Shown here: positions 36,350 through 50,170 of the stretch, one piece after another
Layout of the letters: each line of letters opens with the position of its first letter
How positions within the stretch are numbered: position 1 is the stretch's first letter
NCBI GenBank assembly: GCA_035079385.1
Contig: JAVHKY010000052.1
Location: forward strand, 3,844,001-3,908,000
Direction: 5' to 3'
DNA from: Aspidiotus rigidus
Lineage: Eukaryota; Arthropoda; Insecta; Hemiptera; Diaspididae
Length of the DNA stretch: 64,000 nt
Made by a program: the position numbers and the translations under genes
Notes under the pieces: model-generated
The model's database searches: none
Told to the model about the DNA's origin: nothing
The model's input: the letters and a program-made list of their open reading frames with translations, nothing else

Positions 36350-37620
36350 CCGGAGAAAATGGAAGAAAAAAGGTGAGGACTATGTGGAAAAACGAATGGA
36401 AACCCAAACAAAACAGATCAAGAAGAAGCTTGCCGCACTGACGTGAAAGAAAGGAAGAGACAACGAGAACTGAGCACAACTGTGCTCCTAGAACAGAGAA
36501 CCTATCAAGAGTCACCTTAACAGAAGAAGAAAAAATACTGCTGGACAAAAGCATCAAGTGCGTGCAGCCAGAGAAACTGAACCAGTGTAAGCTTGAAAGT
36601 ATGACCATTAGCTGCGAACAAGTAATCCAAACCATGGAACACGAGAAGCCCGAACCAAAATTAGAAAAGTGCTCTTGGACACCAAGGAGAATATTGGGCC
36701 AAACCAATGACAGAAAGCAAGTAATGCAGAGGAAGGTCACAAATCTACAAACGAAGATCCGACAGAACGACCTGATTTTGACAAAAGCAATACGCTAATG
36801 GCGATGGAAAAGGAAGACTAGACTGGATACCAAGAGCTGACAAAGAAACCAACACAAAAATACCAAGATGATCTGGAAGCTATGATGAAACGAAACAATA
36901 TATCTGGCAATGGAAGGACGCTTGAGATGAACCCGGTAGCACCAAAACTCAAGAGGCTTGTAAAACTCCACAAAGCGAACCGTTCAACTCCAATGAGACG
37001 CCTGGTTAACAGCATCCAACCACCATGCTACAAGATAGGAAAGATTGTAGCCACAATCCTGAAAAAAAAACTACCATTTTGCACAAAGCATCAGAAACAA
37101 CGGAGAGCTGATTGAGCAACTGGACAAGTTGAAAATCAAGAGTAACGACAAGCTGGTATCCTTTGGTGTGGCAAACATGTTTGGTATCATACTGAAGGAG
37201 GAACTTCTCACCCCGCTCAAAAACAACAGGTACCATGGGAACCCCTATGCCCGAAGTACGCCAACATAGTGGAAGAGATCTTGAGCCAGAACACTGCCGC
37301 TTCAATAACAAGTTCTACAGTCAGGAAAAGAGACTTGCAATGAGATCACCGCTGTCATAATCACGTTTGATAGCGAAAAATTATTCGGCCTGGTGATTGG
37401 ACGAAAGAAGAAGAACAGAACCAACCATTAGGATGGAAGAAAACCAGGTGGCCGATAGAAACGCAATAATTAGATCAATAAAGTGAACCAATCATTAAGC
37501 AGTACCTATGCTATAGCCAATAAGAACACAGTGTCGTATTATTGTAAGAATAACGAAAAAACTTTTGTGAAAGCAACTTATAATAAAGTAGAATTGTACA
37601 CTTGAAAAACTTTTTCATTA
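36350..37620 (+). pseudogene. Penelope-like element copy 2 (a different family), heavily decayed
   Basis: Across several frames: NLSRVTLTEEEKILLDKSIK (N-terminal leucine block), DKSNTLMAMEKED (usual ADKGNxxVxMxKxDY), MNPVAPKLKRLVKLHK and MRRLVNSIQPPCYKIGK (usual PxxYGLPKxHK, RPIVSxxxxPxYxL), and LVSFGVANMFGIIL (palm motif A, with glycine where the catalytic aspartate should be). Motifs B and C were not found. After 37430 it passes into a non-coding tail containing GTGAACCAATCATTAAGCAG and AGCCAATAAGAACACAGTGT. These are shared with 49.9-50.1 kb, which links both regions to one family. The family differs from copy 1 at 16-20 kb. Confidence 0.7.
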
Positions 37621-40326
<2,706 letters not shown>

Positions 40327-40571
40327 CTCTTTCTCCTCTGATGTCTGTAGATTAAGCCTCCTTCATGAAGAAAAAAACAGGGGTCTACGAAGTTGACATT
40401 GACATTTTTCCGAGTTCTCCCGCTCAAGGACTGAAATTCATTCTCCTTCCCCTTTCTTTATATTTAAAGCTCGAAAGTCGAAAGATTTGTTTTAGCACCA
40501 AGTTCAAACTGTCTAGAGTTTGTACATACAGTGGTAGACCACAAAATTTCTTATAGTCTTTAAAATTGGTC

Positions 40572-40575
<4 letters not shown>

Positions 40576-40614
<39 letters not shown>

Positions 40615-41740
40615 CATTTAAACCAACCAATATATTTAGAGCAAGAGAAATCGAAAAAAAAAAAATAATAATGTTTAATATAAGTGTGTGTATACATCTA
40701 CAAATATATAAACAAACGAAAAAATAAATAAATAAACAATAAAGGAAGTTGGTAGGATGGATTCGCATCGAAGGATTTAGGTATATTATAATAGTGAATA
40801 AATAGAGAAATGAATTTGCACATTTCAGGGGAGATTTCTATATGATCTAAAGATAATAAAGTGTCCGCGTTAAGGAACCTGAGTGCTACTAAATAGAATT
40901 TGTTTCTCAATTCTTGGAGTTCAGATCTTCCAGAGCTTAAGAAAAAAAAAAAATGATAAAGAAAAGCCGAGGTGGGGTTATTTTGATGTAGAAGGCACAA
41001 AACTGAATCTGATAAATTTTATTATTTTGAGGTGGGAAAGTAATCTATCATGGCCAAATCGAAGACGTCTCAGTTTGAGGATGGGAGCTTGTTGTAAATT
41101 GTTAAAATTGATGATACCATGGAGTGATCGAAAGATGAGGTTGAATTCGAAGAAATTGAGACGATTAGTCATTAAATAATGAGTATTAATAGTACCAATA
41201 ACTGTCTACCGCGGAACGACAAATACCAAAAAATAGTTCATTTTAAGGAGAAGTTTGATGTTGGAAAGGGAGCAGCGACCTGTTTTAGCTTTGTTGTTTA
41301 TCATATCGTTATTTATAATTCCAGCATGACTTGGTATCCATAGGAATTCAATATGAATAGGGCTTAGAGAGTAATAATTTATAAGAACATGATTGTGAGC
41401 GCTAGCGAGAATTTCGAGCGTATGATGACTTTGAAATGGATTTTAAAGCTGAAAAAGCGTCGGAAATGATAAGGAAATGACTAGTAGAGAAATTTAGTTT
41501 TATGTAGATAAGGGCCTTGGTAAATCGCCATTTGTTCAGTATGGAAGATAGAGATGTGTGAATGTAGGTAGGGACATGGTAACATCAGTGGAAAGAGAGG
41601 CGATCCAGATAGCTGAACCTATTCCCTTATCATCTTTCGAACCATCTGTAAAAATTAAGGTGTAATTAGGAAAATGATGCTTTCTGAGGACATCAAAGTT
41701 TGTTTGAAAATTCTGTACTTTTTGCATATTCTGTGCATGA
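40576..41740 (-). pseudogene. 5'-truncated I/Jockey-type non-LTR retrotransposon with RNase H domain
   Basis: On the reverse strand the segment opens with FRKHHFPNY-like sequence and then YTLIFTDGSKDDKGIGSAIW, the first strand of RNase H with its catalytic aspartate (TDGS). After stops come IEFLWIPSHAGI and NNKAKTG (late RNase H block), then LRRLRFGHDRLLSH, the RLRxGHxRLTH motif typical of I- and Jockey-like elements. A cysteine-type tail is poorly preserved. Downstream, 40576-40614 is a 39-base T-run, which on the element strand is a poly(A) tail. Reverse transcriptase and endonuclease are missing, as in a typical 5'-truncated insertion. Several stops and frame changes show decay, although the tail is still long. 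Confidence 0.75.
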
Positions 41741-43451
41741 TGAATTTAGTTACTTAGGAGTGGGGCCGTCTCCTCCCCTGTTTTTGTCTCTCTTTCGCCT
41801 CTCAAACGGTCAATTTTTCAACCGTATAAATTGTTCAATTTTCAATAGTTGATAGGTGAAACCTACGAGTACTAGCGCATGAAGAGAGTTATCATTTTGT
41901 TCTTCAAAACTTCAAAAATAACTGAGATACAGGTCATGATTACACTGTAAGTAGTAATCACTCAATCTCCATCGCAACACGGAAGACTGCTCCGCATGAC
42001 GTAAGGAATGACCTTTCGAAGAAAACTAAACTATGTTTACTCATTATCTTGGAAAATGGGTATTAAAATTACGCTCTCAAGAGGCCTATCAATGCTAGTC
42101 TCCACCGAATACGCGAAAGAATCTTTTTGCTTCGCTGTATTTCACCCAGAAATACAGTGTGAATACCGAAAAAGAGAGAAAAGAAGAAATTACATGGAAA
42201 GGTAGGTTGGTCGCCGTAGCTTCTAATTCGAAACAAATAGGAACATATGTCCAATTAAAACTTGGAAGTTTAGCAGAACCCACTTTTTTCACGACGATAT
42301 TTTTTTAATTGTACCTCCCACGCCCGCTCTACTGAATTGACTCCTTTGTTTTTCTCGCGATCAATCAACGTACTCGTGGAATGAACCTCGCAGGAATTCT
42401 TACGCGAACTCTACGTCGGATATATAGATTTTTAGTAGGTTAAAACGGAAATTAAGGGGTGAGAGAGGACGACAAGATAGGGACAAAGAAACCTCGAAAA
42501 GTATTACAGCTATATACTTTGAAGTTGTGTAATGTGTATCCAGAGAGTTGATCTACCCGCATTCTTTTGTTTACCCATTTCTACGGAAACTAACTGGCGG
42601 TGTAAATTCTCGGGTAGGTGAGTAATTTAACCTCATTGATAACATCGCATCGACGCAGTTCATCGAGAAAAGAATGATGACCACATTTACGGAATTTCTC
42701 GACAAGCGTGCTACTGATGATAACATGTGCATTCGCGAGGTGTTGATGTCGTCGTGTTCGGCTGTTTTCACTCGTCGTTAACGCATCTCTACGCACGTGA
42801 CCGACGAGTATTACTGGAATAAATTATTCAAAAAATCGAATAACACAATTCAAAAACTCGGCTAATTAACCATCGAGCATACACGCTCGCACGCACACCC
42901 ACACACACGCACGCGCACGCCCTACGTTCGCAAACGACAATCACCTGCCGTTTCCCGGATCATGACGTTATTAGCAATGTGCTCTATTAGCGCTATATAT
43001 CGCGACCAGTGTGTGTCTATACGATGTAATAGTTCACACCTTTCTTTTCGGTGTCTACGTCCCCACATCCGTCGAGAAAACTCGAACTTAGCCGCCAGAA
43101 AATCATCCGAAGGGCCAATTTCGTACAAAATTTTCGAACGGTAAAATAATGGCTTGCTGGTTACCTTTCTAATTTCCAATATAGCCTTGCAACGCATAAT
43201 GGACAAACAAAATAGCCAGAGAACACGATATTCGCACATATTTGTTGGCTACCACGCTATCTTCGACCAGAACCTCTAACCTTCCGTATGAGAACACTTC
43301 AAATGAATGGATGATCATTTTCTACAGTCTTGTTTTTGTTTGATTTTCTCAAATTTGAATGCTTGCGAACCCGACAATTAAAATTTCTGAAATTTATCTC
43401 CTCTTATTTGAGCTCGCGAGATGGAAGCATAGTTGGTGATGCACTTTGCGA
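41741..43451. other. No gene supported
   Basis: A somewhat GC- and CpG-richer zone lies at 42560-43260 with a degenerate AC-rich patch near 42893. Open frames on the reverse strand here (for example 42922-43239) lack recognisable motifs or splice context. Confidence 0.45.
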
Positions 43452-43579
43452 AAAAAGCTTCTTGTGTAAAACGCGCTTTTAAATAATGCCTACTTTAGTG
43501 GTGAGTATTCTATCGGCGCGTCGGACTTTCATCACTTACCTTCATGATCGCTCGTTCAAAACGTAGATACGAAATAATC
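43452..43579. repeat. 128-bp direct repeat, left copy
   Basis: It matches 44744-44871 over the full 128 bases with about five substitutions and no indel. It starts AAAAAGCTTCTTGTGTAAAA and ends CGTAGATACGAAATAATC. Confidence 0.95.
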
Positions 43580-43779
43580 TTTATTCTCATCTAGGATTCT
43601 ACTGGGTCAAGCGCTCGTGAGATGTTACTTTACTTTTGCCCCTACTTTCATTGAACCACACGCCTTTTGTGACGCTTCTGAGAAAGCCTATAGAGCAATT
43701 GTCTACATTCGTGGGAAAAATATTTTGAGCTATTTTCGTGGGGCGAAAGTCTGATATGACATATTTTGGGCTATTACCT

Positions 43780-44660
43780 TCCGGCTTTCGAGGGGCTCAC
43801 TCGCTACACTCGTTCGCCCCCTTTTTTTGTTAACAGGGAACCTGTTTTATGGGGGACTATTTGAGAAATCTGGCGTACGCCGTGCGCCGTCCAGCGAAAA
43901 ACTTAGAAAAATTTCGACTCTCGAGATTACATGATAGGAGGGGGGACTTGGAAAAAATTCGACTCTCGTGCCATATATGATACGAGAGGGACTTGGAAAA
44001 AATTTCGATCTGAAGCTATATATGATAGAAGAGGGACTTGGAAAACTTTTGACTCTCGAGCTATATATGATAGGGGACAAATTTTCCCAAGTCTCCCTCC
44101 TATCATAAATAGCTTGAGATTTGAGAAAAACTTGGACTTTCAAACTACATTATACTAGGCTTATTTTACGTCTAGGCCTTCTTTATTCCTTGAATTTTCA
44201 ATACCAAATCCTATTTGACTCATAAAACAGGTTCCCTGCGTTCCTCGTTTAACTTCGTTAAGGAAGCCGTCGTTTTTTAGCGTAAGTCCGATATGAAATA
44301 TTTTGGGCTATTGGCTTTCGTGGGTCTCACTCTTTCCGCTCGTTCGTCCCCTTCCTTCGTTTAGCATACACATAAGTCTGGTATGAAATGTTTAGGCAAT
44401 AAGGGTGGTACACAGGTTTGTCCAGTAATTTCCAGGAAAATTTTCTAAGTTCCTTTTCTCTCTGCTTCATGCAGTATATTATACTAGGCTTATACTTGGC
44501 TTAAGCCCAGTATAATAGAGCTAGTATAAACTACTAATACAGACCTCCTAAGCCTGTAGTATAAAAGAAGCCTAAACCTAGTATGAAGCTAGTATAAAGG
44601 AGGCTTGGACCTATGTAGTATGAGCCTAGTATAAGATGTCACATAATAGTATACAAGGAG
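43780..44660. mobile_element. Member of the dispersed AACAGGTTC / CGAGCGGAGCGAGTG repeat family
   Basis: It contains GGGGCTCACTCGCTACACTC near 43795, AACAGGGAACCTGTTTTATG at 43832, GCCGTGCGCCGTCCAGCG, and the 45-bp array at 43916-44125. The family end lies at 44192-44275 (ACAGGTTCCCTGCGTTCCTC, then AACTTCGTTAAGGAAGCC). From 44460 to 44640 many CTAGTATA / TATACTAG motifs occur in both orientations. It is non-coding. The same parts in a cleaner arrangement are seen at 57.6-58.4 kb. Confidence 0.6.
43916..44125. repeat. Array of 45-bp units, four direct and one inverted
   Basis: Units start at 43916, 43961, 44007 and 44051. They share GACTCTCGAGCTATATATGA, TAGAAGAGGGACTTGG and AAAAAATTTC. The last is cut short and is followed by an inverted unit (44086-44125: CCAAGTCTCCCTCCTATCAT, then AAATAGCTTGAG). 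The same units occur in mixed orientation at 57820-58250. Confidence 0.85.
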
Positions 44661-44743
44661 AGGTCAGGTGGACGTATGGACGTGCGGACGCAAATTTTGG
44701 AATTAGGGTGGGGTCAGGTCAGCGCTAAGACATGAAACATGTC

Positions 44744-44871
44744 AAAAAGCTTCTTGTGTAAAACGCGCCTTTGAATAATGCCTACTTTAGTGGTGAGTAT
44801 TCTATTGGCGCGTCGGACTTTCATCACTGACCTTCATGACCGCTCGTTCAAAACGTAGATACGAAATAATC
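44744..44871. repeat. 128-bp direct repeat, right copy
   Basis: Partner of 43452-43579. Exactly at its end begins TCCTATATAATAAAGCAAAC, which resembles the 5' end of the two Helitrons (A|TCTAATATATAAAG), so another Helitron end may start at 44870. Confidence 0.95.
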
Positions 44872-45239
44872 CTATATAATAAAGCAAACTTTGTAAACAT
44901 TGCGTATCTGTCGATCGGTGTAATCAGTAAACTGTAACGTAGGGATACCGAGGGTGCTATCAGCCGACCATCACCGAAGTTGATGAAAATTTTCATTATC
45001 ATCGTTCGTCGATCGGCTAGCCTAAAAAGCTTGAACTTTACACTTTTTCGTCATGTTTTGAGCTATAAACACACTGGGGAATATAAGTTTTTTTTAAGCC
45101 ATCAAACATTGAAACCTGTTTCCTCTACAACAAACACTGGACAAAACGATCCATTCATGAGGTAGATTAATAATACCTCCTTAAATAACCGTAAAAATAT
45201 GTAACTTATATGCGAGTAGAAAAGTTACAGAAACAAACA

Positions 45240-45800
45240 AGTTGATATGGAGTCGAGAACAAGTCGACATCATTAAACAAAATTCAAATGTTTTGTCGAC
45301 TGAAAATCTACGTCGATTTTGAGTCAACTTTTTCAAATTTTTTATCGACCAAAAGTCGACTCAATTTCGACGCCGACAATAAGTCGACCTACAGTTGATT
45401 TTTAGTCGAAATTACGACCTAATTAAATGACTCGAAGTCGACTTCGATTTTAAGTCGATTCCAGGTCAACAACGAAAATATTGTATTTGTAGATGACCGA
45501 AAATCTACTATTTGTTACCGTCGACATCGAGTGGACAAATTGTTCACACCGTATATTGTTCACAGTTTTGGTAGCCTAAAAATCGACGTCGAAATACAGT
45601 CAACAAGATATTGAACAAAATATTTCCTCTGAGTCGACGATATTTCGACTTCAAATCGACGTCATCATGAAGTCGATTTACCTTTAAAAACGACTGTATT
45701 TTTATGGATATCGGTAAAGATGTCGATTTGATGTAGAATCTTAGTCGACTTTAGGTCGACATTGCCTATGACTCGAAATTGGCCCTAAATTGACAGTCGA
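45240..45800. repeat. Field of GTCGA(C) motifs
   Basis: About 17 copies of GTCGA and many one-base variants (GTTGA, ATCGAC, TTCGAC, GTCAAC) lie in roughly 560 bases, at irregular spacing and in both orientations because GTCGAC is its own complement. There is no clear period and no open frame. It is bounded on the right by an almost pure AT tract. Confidence 0.8.
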
Positions 45801-46145
45801 CATATTATTATTCTTGAAGAAATAATTATTAAATTAGAAAAATTTATTATAATAATAAATAGAATAATTAATAAATTTATTTTTATAATTAAAATTCATT
45901 AAATGATGTACGTACAAAATCATTAATTATTTAATTAAAATTTTAATAATAGTTTTTTTTTGTTATAATAATTTTAATAATTAAAATTAAATTAATTATT
46001 AATTTAAATTTATTAATATTTAATTATTTATATTTTAATAAAATATTTTATTTCGATAAGTTTAATTTATTATTTAATTATAGTTTTAATAATTAGAATT
46101 TTAATTATTTATTATAATTATATTTATTTGAATAATAATAATTAT
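45800..46145. repeat. AT-rich low-complexity tract
   Basis: Over 90% A+T by eye, built of TTAATTATTA/AATAATTAAT-like words. No gene is expected. It could have unusual DNA structure. Confidence 0.9.
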
Positions 46146-46187
46146 TGGGGCGCAGTTTATCGTCTCAAACAAGTTTTCAAGACAAAA

Positions 46188-47820
46188 ACTTATCTGATCG
46201 CTGTGGACTTCTAGTACGTTTATCAGGAGACCATATTAAACATAATCCACGAAGGAACCCTTGGCCGGCATTTATTTCCATTTCAAAACTTGATCTGCCT
46301 GGGCTAACGCTTAACTTTGAAACTTTTTCTGAATAATTATTTTGTAATTTTTTTTCAAAAAGGTTGATTTTAAGGCTATAGGTACGATTTGCGACGGGAT
46401 CAATTTCCCGGCTGTAAAGAATAACAAAGAACAAGTTGCGTCCCAAGGTTTGAAAGTTGAGCGATTTTTTTGATTTTAGTGTTAGTATCAAATTAGACAG
46501 GTTTCGGAAAAAAAAAAGCATTGCGCCATAGTAAAGGTCTGATTGCTGGAAATGGTCAAGAATGAAGTCCAAAACAACATACTAACTTCTCCTCGTTTTT
46601 CCCCAGGAGCATCTCTTTTATGGGGGTTGAAACCCCCTCAAAATCAGTTTTTTGTAAATATTCCGCTTAATGCGCATTTTAGAGAAAAAAGTCATCAGTC
46701 AAAAATTATTCCTCGTGAAATTTCCTATTGGACTAGGTATTTCATTTCTAACCTACACGTGATAGTTAGCTCAAAAATTCATGGAGATTGAGCCTCCGCC
46801 ATGCAGATCCGTAAATAACGCGCTCCTTGCCGAGAGATGACGTCGTAGCGCGGTGGTTACGCGCGAAGGTAACGTTAATATTTCGCTAGTACATACGATG
46901 AAACGTATACTAATTTTATTAGTTTTAATTAATTGTCACAGGGAATTTGCTGCACGATATAATTTTGAGAAAGGTATAATCAACTGCCTATCATGCATGA
47001 AAATAAAGTTTTCCATACATGGACCGACATTTTAAAAATCGTTTCTTATGCTTGTATGATATGTAAAAAGCTGAATGGGGGGCTGTAAACATGCGAGCCC
47101 ATCCCCCATTTCGATTTTTCTAGTTTGAATGCGTAGATTCGTTTGTACTGGGTTATGCCGTAGAGTTTTCCGTTCGTGCTGGTCTTCCTCCCCCACCAAC
47201 CTTATGAGGGGCTGTATGCCAGGCCAGCATGTCGTGCTCCATTTTCGGACTGAAAACAGGTTGAATTTTGTGTGCTACATTTTTGCTGTATTATGCTCTC
47301 GAGTTTCTCCATTGTGGACACCCCTTTCCCCCTACAGTCCTTTGGGGAGCCTGGGGAAAGACGCGGAGAAGTTAGTATGTTGTTTTGGACTTCATTCTCG
47401 ACCATTTCCAGCAATCAGACCTTTACTATATCGCAATGTTTTTTTTTTTTTCCGAAACCTGTCTAATTTGACTACACTAACACTAAAATCAAAAATTTTA
47501 GAAAATCGCTCAACATTCAAACCAACTTTACAGCTCGAATTTTTGGACTAAGTTGACATACGTGTAGTGAAATTTATAGGAAATTTGATGAGGAACAACT
47601 TTTGTTCGAAACCTTTTTTTTCTCTGATGCTTAGTTTTCGATTTATTCTCAGAAAACTAATTTTTGTGGTATTTTGACCCCCTTTGGGAGAGGGCCCGCC
47701 CTCTGATCGCTGTGGACTTTAAGTATGTTTATCAGGAGACCATATTAAACACAATCCACGAAAAAAACCTTTCCGGCATCTATTTCCATTTACCCTTATT
47801 TTTGAGCCTAATCTTCCTGG
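46188..47820. mobile_element. Composite foldback cluster related to the 11-13 kb element
   Basis: Outer direct repeats: GATCGCTGTGGACTT, TATCAGGAGACCATATTAAA and AATCCACGAA at 46188-46310 and 47703-47820. Inside, 46445-46615 is inverted at about 47330-47525 (TAGTG, CAAATTAGACAGGTTTCGG, an A-tract, GGTCTGATTGCTGGAAATGG). A second block, 46612-46735 (GGGGGTTGAAACCCCC, TTCCTCGTGAAATTTCCTA), has its inverted partner outside the first pair, at 47565-47690. That order cannot arise from one simple foldback, so at least two copies are nested or rearranged. The terminal words match the arms of the element at 11131-13302. The central 0.6 kb contains no recognised gene. Confidence 0.65.
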
Positions 47821-48495
47821 GTTGGCTGCTATTTCTGTACTATTTCTGTACATACGAGTGTAAAGATACAGGTGGATCACCTTATCTTTGCCTATTATTC
47901 AGTTCTGTCTGGTCGAGTCCTGTCCATTTTATTGTGTGCGTAACTGCGTACCTATTCTATCATTTACTGATTGTATAAATAGTATCAGTTCACGTTATGC
48001 TCTCTTTCGAGCTCGTACCTATTTACTTAGTCTAAAAGTCATGTACAATTATTGTCACGTCCATGTGTAAATACTTAAGTTTTCGATTCGTCGAAATATC
48101 GACGCATCATTCTTAAAAGTTGTTTTTATTTGTTTGCGTAATAAATCGAATTTCATTTCATCCAATCACTTATTAGACGAGTATGTTTACTGACACGAAA
48201 ATAAAGTTCTATTTGAACGTATGTAATGCTAAGATAAAGATAGAATATTAAAACTCAGCCGAGTATTTTTGACTATTAATACGTTGAATTCCGCCAAATA
48301 ATATACCATCGAATACAGCTTATAAATGAAGAAAACGTAAGAATAATGATAACAAGCAACCCGTAGCGGGGGAACATGAAGATGAACAGTGAGCAGCGAT
48401 GTAACAGAATGAACGACTTGTATTTGGCCGCATCAGAACATCTTATACGGTAGTTTTTACTCGAGTTCTCCATCAAGGTGTTGGACTCTTATTAG
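47821..48495. other. No gene supported; ends in a splice-acceptor-like sequence
   Basis: AT-rich DNA. The last bases (GTTGGACTCTTATTAG) could serve as a 3' splice site for the next feature. Confidence 0.45.
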
Positions 48496-48704
48496 CGGTG
48501 GCATACGAGTTGCCTACCACATTGCGCGCAGGATTTGAAGAACTGAGCCTCGCACCTGATATACAGGGTTTGGTTGAGAGCTTGCGCGGAAAACCGATAC
48601 CGGTTGTACCCCCGTCCAACCCTGGAAAATACTTTAGAGAAAAGATCGAACGACCTTTATCGCCGATTCCTTTGGATGGTCATCAGCAGGTCATAGGAGT
48701 TTGA
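48496..48704 (+). CDS. Candidate terminal exon of an unrecognised host gene
   Basis: Following an acceptor-like CTCTTATTAG, a 209-nt frame is open to TGA at 48702-48704. The first two bases complete a split codon. The peptide reads VAYELPTTLRAGFEELSLAP, then VESLRGKPIPVVPPSNPGKY, then FREKIERPLSP and IPLDGHQQVIGV. Composition is balanced and GC-richer than the flanks, with a proline-rich middle and charged segments, as expected of real coding sequence. No signal peptide or membrane segment is seen. No neighbouring exon with matching phase was located, and I do not recognise the protein. It may belong to the same transcription unit as 14231-14356, but that is speculation. Confidence 0.5.
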
Positions 48705-49783
48705 AACAACGTAGATCAACTTAGGTGAACTGAAACAGTAAGAGAAAATCAATCGCCCCCAACTTACTTATGAACCCGATAAAAGTAGTGGAGAAGGGGA
48801 TACAAGAATTAAAAGGGGACAAAATTAATCAAGAATTGGATGATTTTGTTGAATTTTGTTGACGTGACCCCTAATTTTGTAATCCCTATCACGCTCTCCT
48901 ATTGAGAATTAAAATTTAGAAAATGAAATGGGCAAAGTCTTCATCCACGAATCCCGACATGAAACAATATAATTTCTTTAGATCATCTAGCGAGGTTCCG
49001 TCAACACGGTTCCAAATTCTCGCTTTTCCATGATTCTCAAAATAGAAGCTAGGTTGGAATGTTTCACAAACCACTGACGACATTCAAGAAGCAGAAGAAA
49101 AATATTTTCACCCAGGAAGTTTTTTTAGATAGCTTTAAAAATGTAATGAATGGAGGAGTCAAACGATGATAAGTTCATTGTTCGTATTGTATTTTAAATT
49201 TGTCTTGAGAACGAATTAATGATAATACGACTAAATGTGTGAAATGACGTCGACTAAAAGATTAAGCTCGTAATAAAACTATAATCAGACGTTTTATTAG
49301 CGCGACATCGTTTAATTACTCAAGACAGACGTACAGTATTGTATCAATCGAAATGATTTTCAAACGTCACGTTATCATAAATTTCTCAATAAGCTTATTC
49401 TTCGATGAAGTACTGCTCGGTCCGCGTTTTGAACCATTATTAATTAAACAACGGAAATATAAAAATGTAATATGTTCTTCATATTTCAAACTCGTAAGAC
49501 AAGTCATGATACATAGGTAATAGTACATTTTTCTTTAGTCATAGTAACCAGTGGAGAGAAAATTTTTCACTTCTGCTGTGAGATTCTTTGGGCAGAAAAA
49601 ATGATCACGAACTGTTTCAATAAATCAAGACTTGTTTACAGGATTTTTGAATTACTCTGATTGAGTTGAGGAACGATCAAAAATTATTCATGATTGATTT
49701 TAAATAATACGGATATGATCAGTCATTACAAAATGGCATAGGAAGACGTTGGGGTCAAGGTGAAGTGCAATTCAAACAAATTT
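48705..49783. other. No gene supported
   Basis: AT-rich sequence with no recognised repeats or frames. The start would be the 3' untranslated region if the preceding exon is real. Confidence 0.5.
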
Positions 49784-50160
49784 GTTGCTTTTACAAGAGT
49801 ACTTCCGGTTTTTATCCCATCATCAGTCGTGTCGCAACTGGAGAACAAGGCCTTGACCACGAGACGGCAGGAATCCAGGTAGCCAATAGAAACGCAGCAT
49901 TTAGGACAATAGATTGAACCAATCACAAAGCAGTATGTTTTAGCCAATAAGAACACAATGTCATATTATTATAAGAATGAGTTTCCAAGAAGTGAACCAA
50001 TCACAACACAGCATTGTTTTAGCCAATAAGATCACAGTGTTATACTATAAAAACTCATGGTTAAGGTCTTTGTTCTGAAGTTGCGACACAACTGATGATG
50101 GGATAACACCCGACAGTACTCTTGTAAAAGCAACTAATAAAGTAGATTTGTACAATAGAA
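49784..50160. mobile_element. Penelope-type terminal region: inverted repeat with hammerhead-like cores and CCAAT repeats
   Basis: 49784-49859 (GTTGCTTTTACAAGAGTACT, then TCCCATCATCAGTCGTGTCG) is mirrored at 50059-50134. Reading outward, each arm contains CTGATGATGGGATAA followed by a complementary ACC/ACCC and then GGAAG (left) or GACAG (right), resembling the CTGATGA-stem-GAAA core of hammerhead ribozymes. Between the arms are two units (from 49908 and 49994) with GAACCAATCACAA(A/C)(G/A)CAG and AGCCAATAAGA(A/T)CACA. The second runs into ACTATAAAAACTC, a TATA-like box. The same CCAAT unit and the ending AGCAACT...AATAAAGTAGA occur at 37.45-37.60 kb after Penelope copy 2. I infer a solo or paired terminal repeat with promoter function. 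Confidence 0.55.
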
Positions 50161-50170
50161 ATAGTTATTT

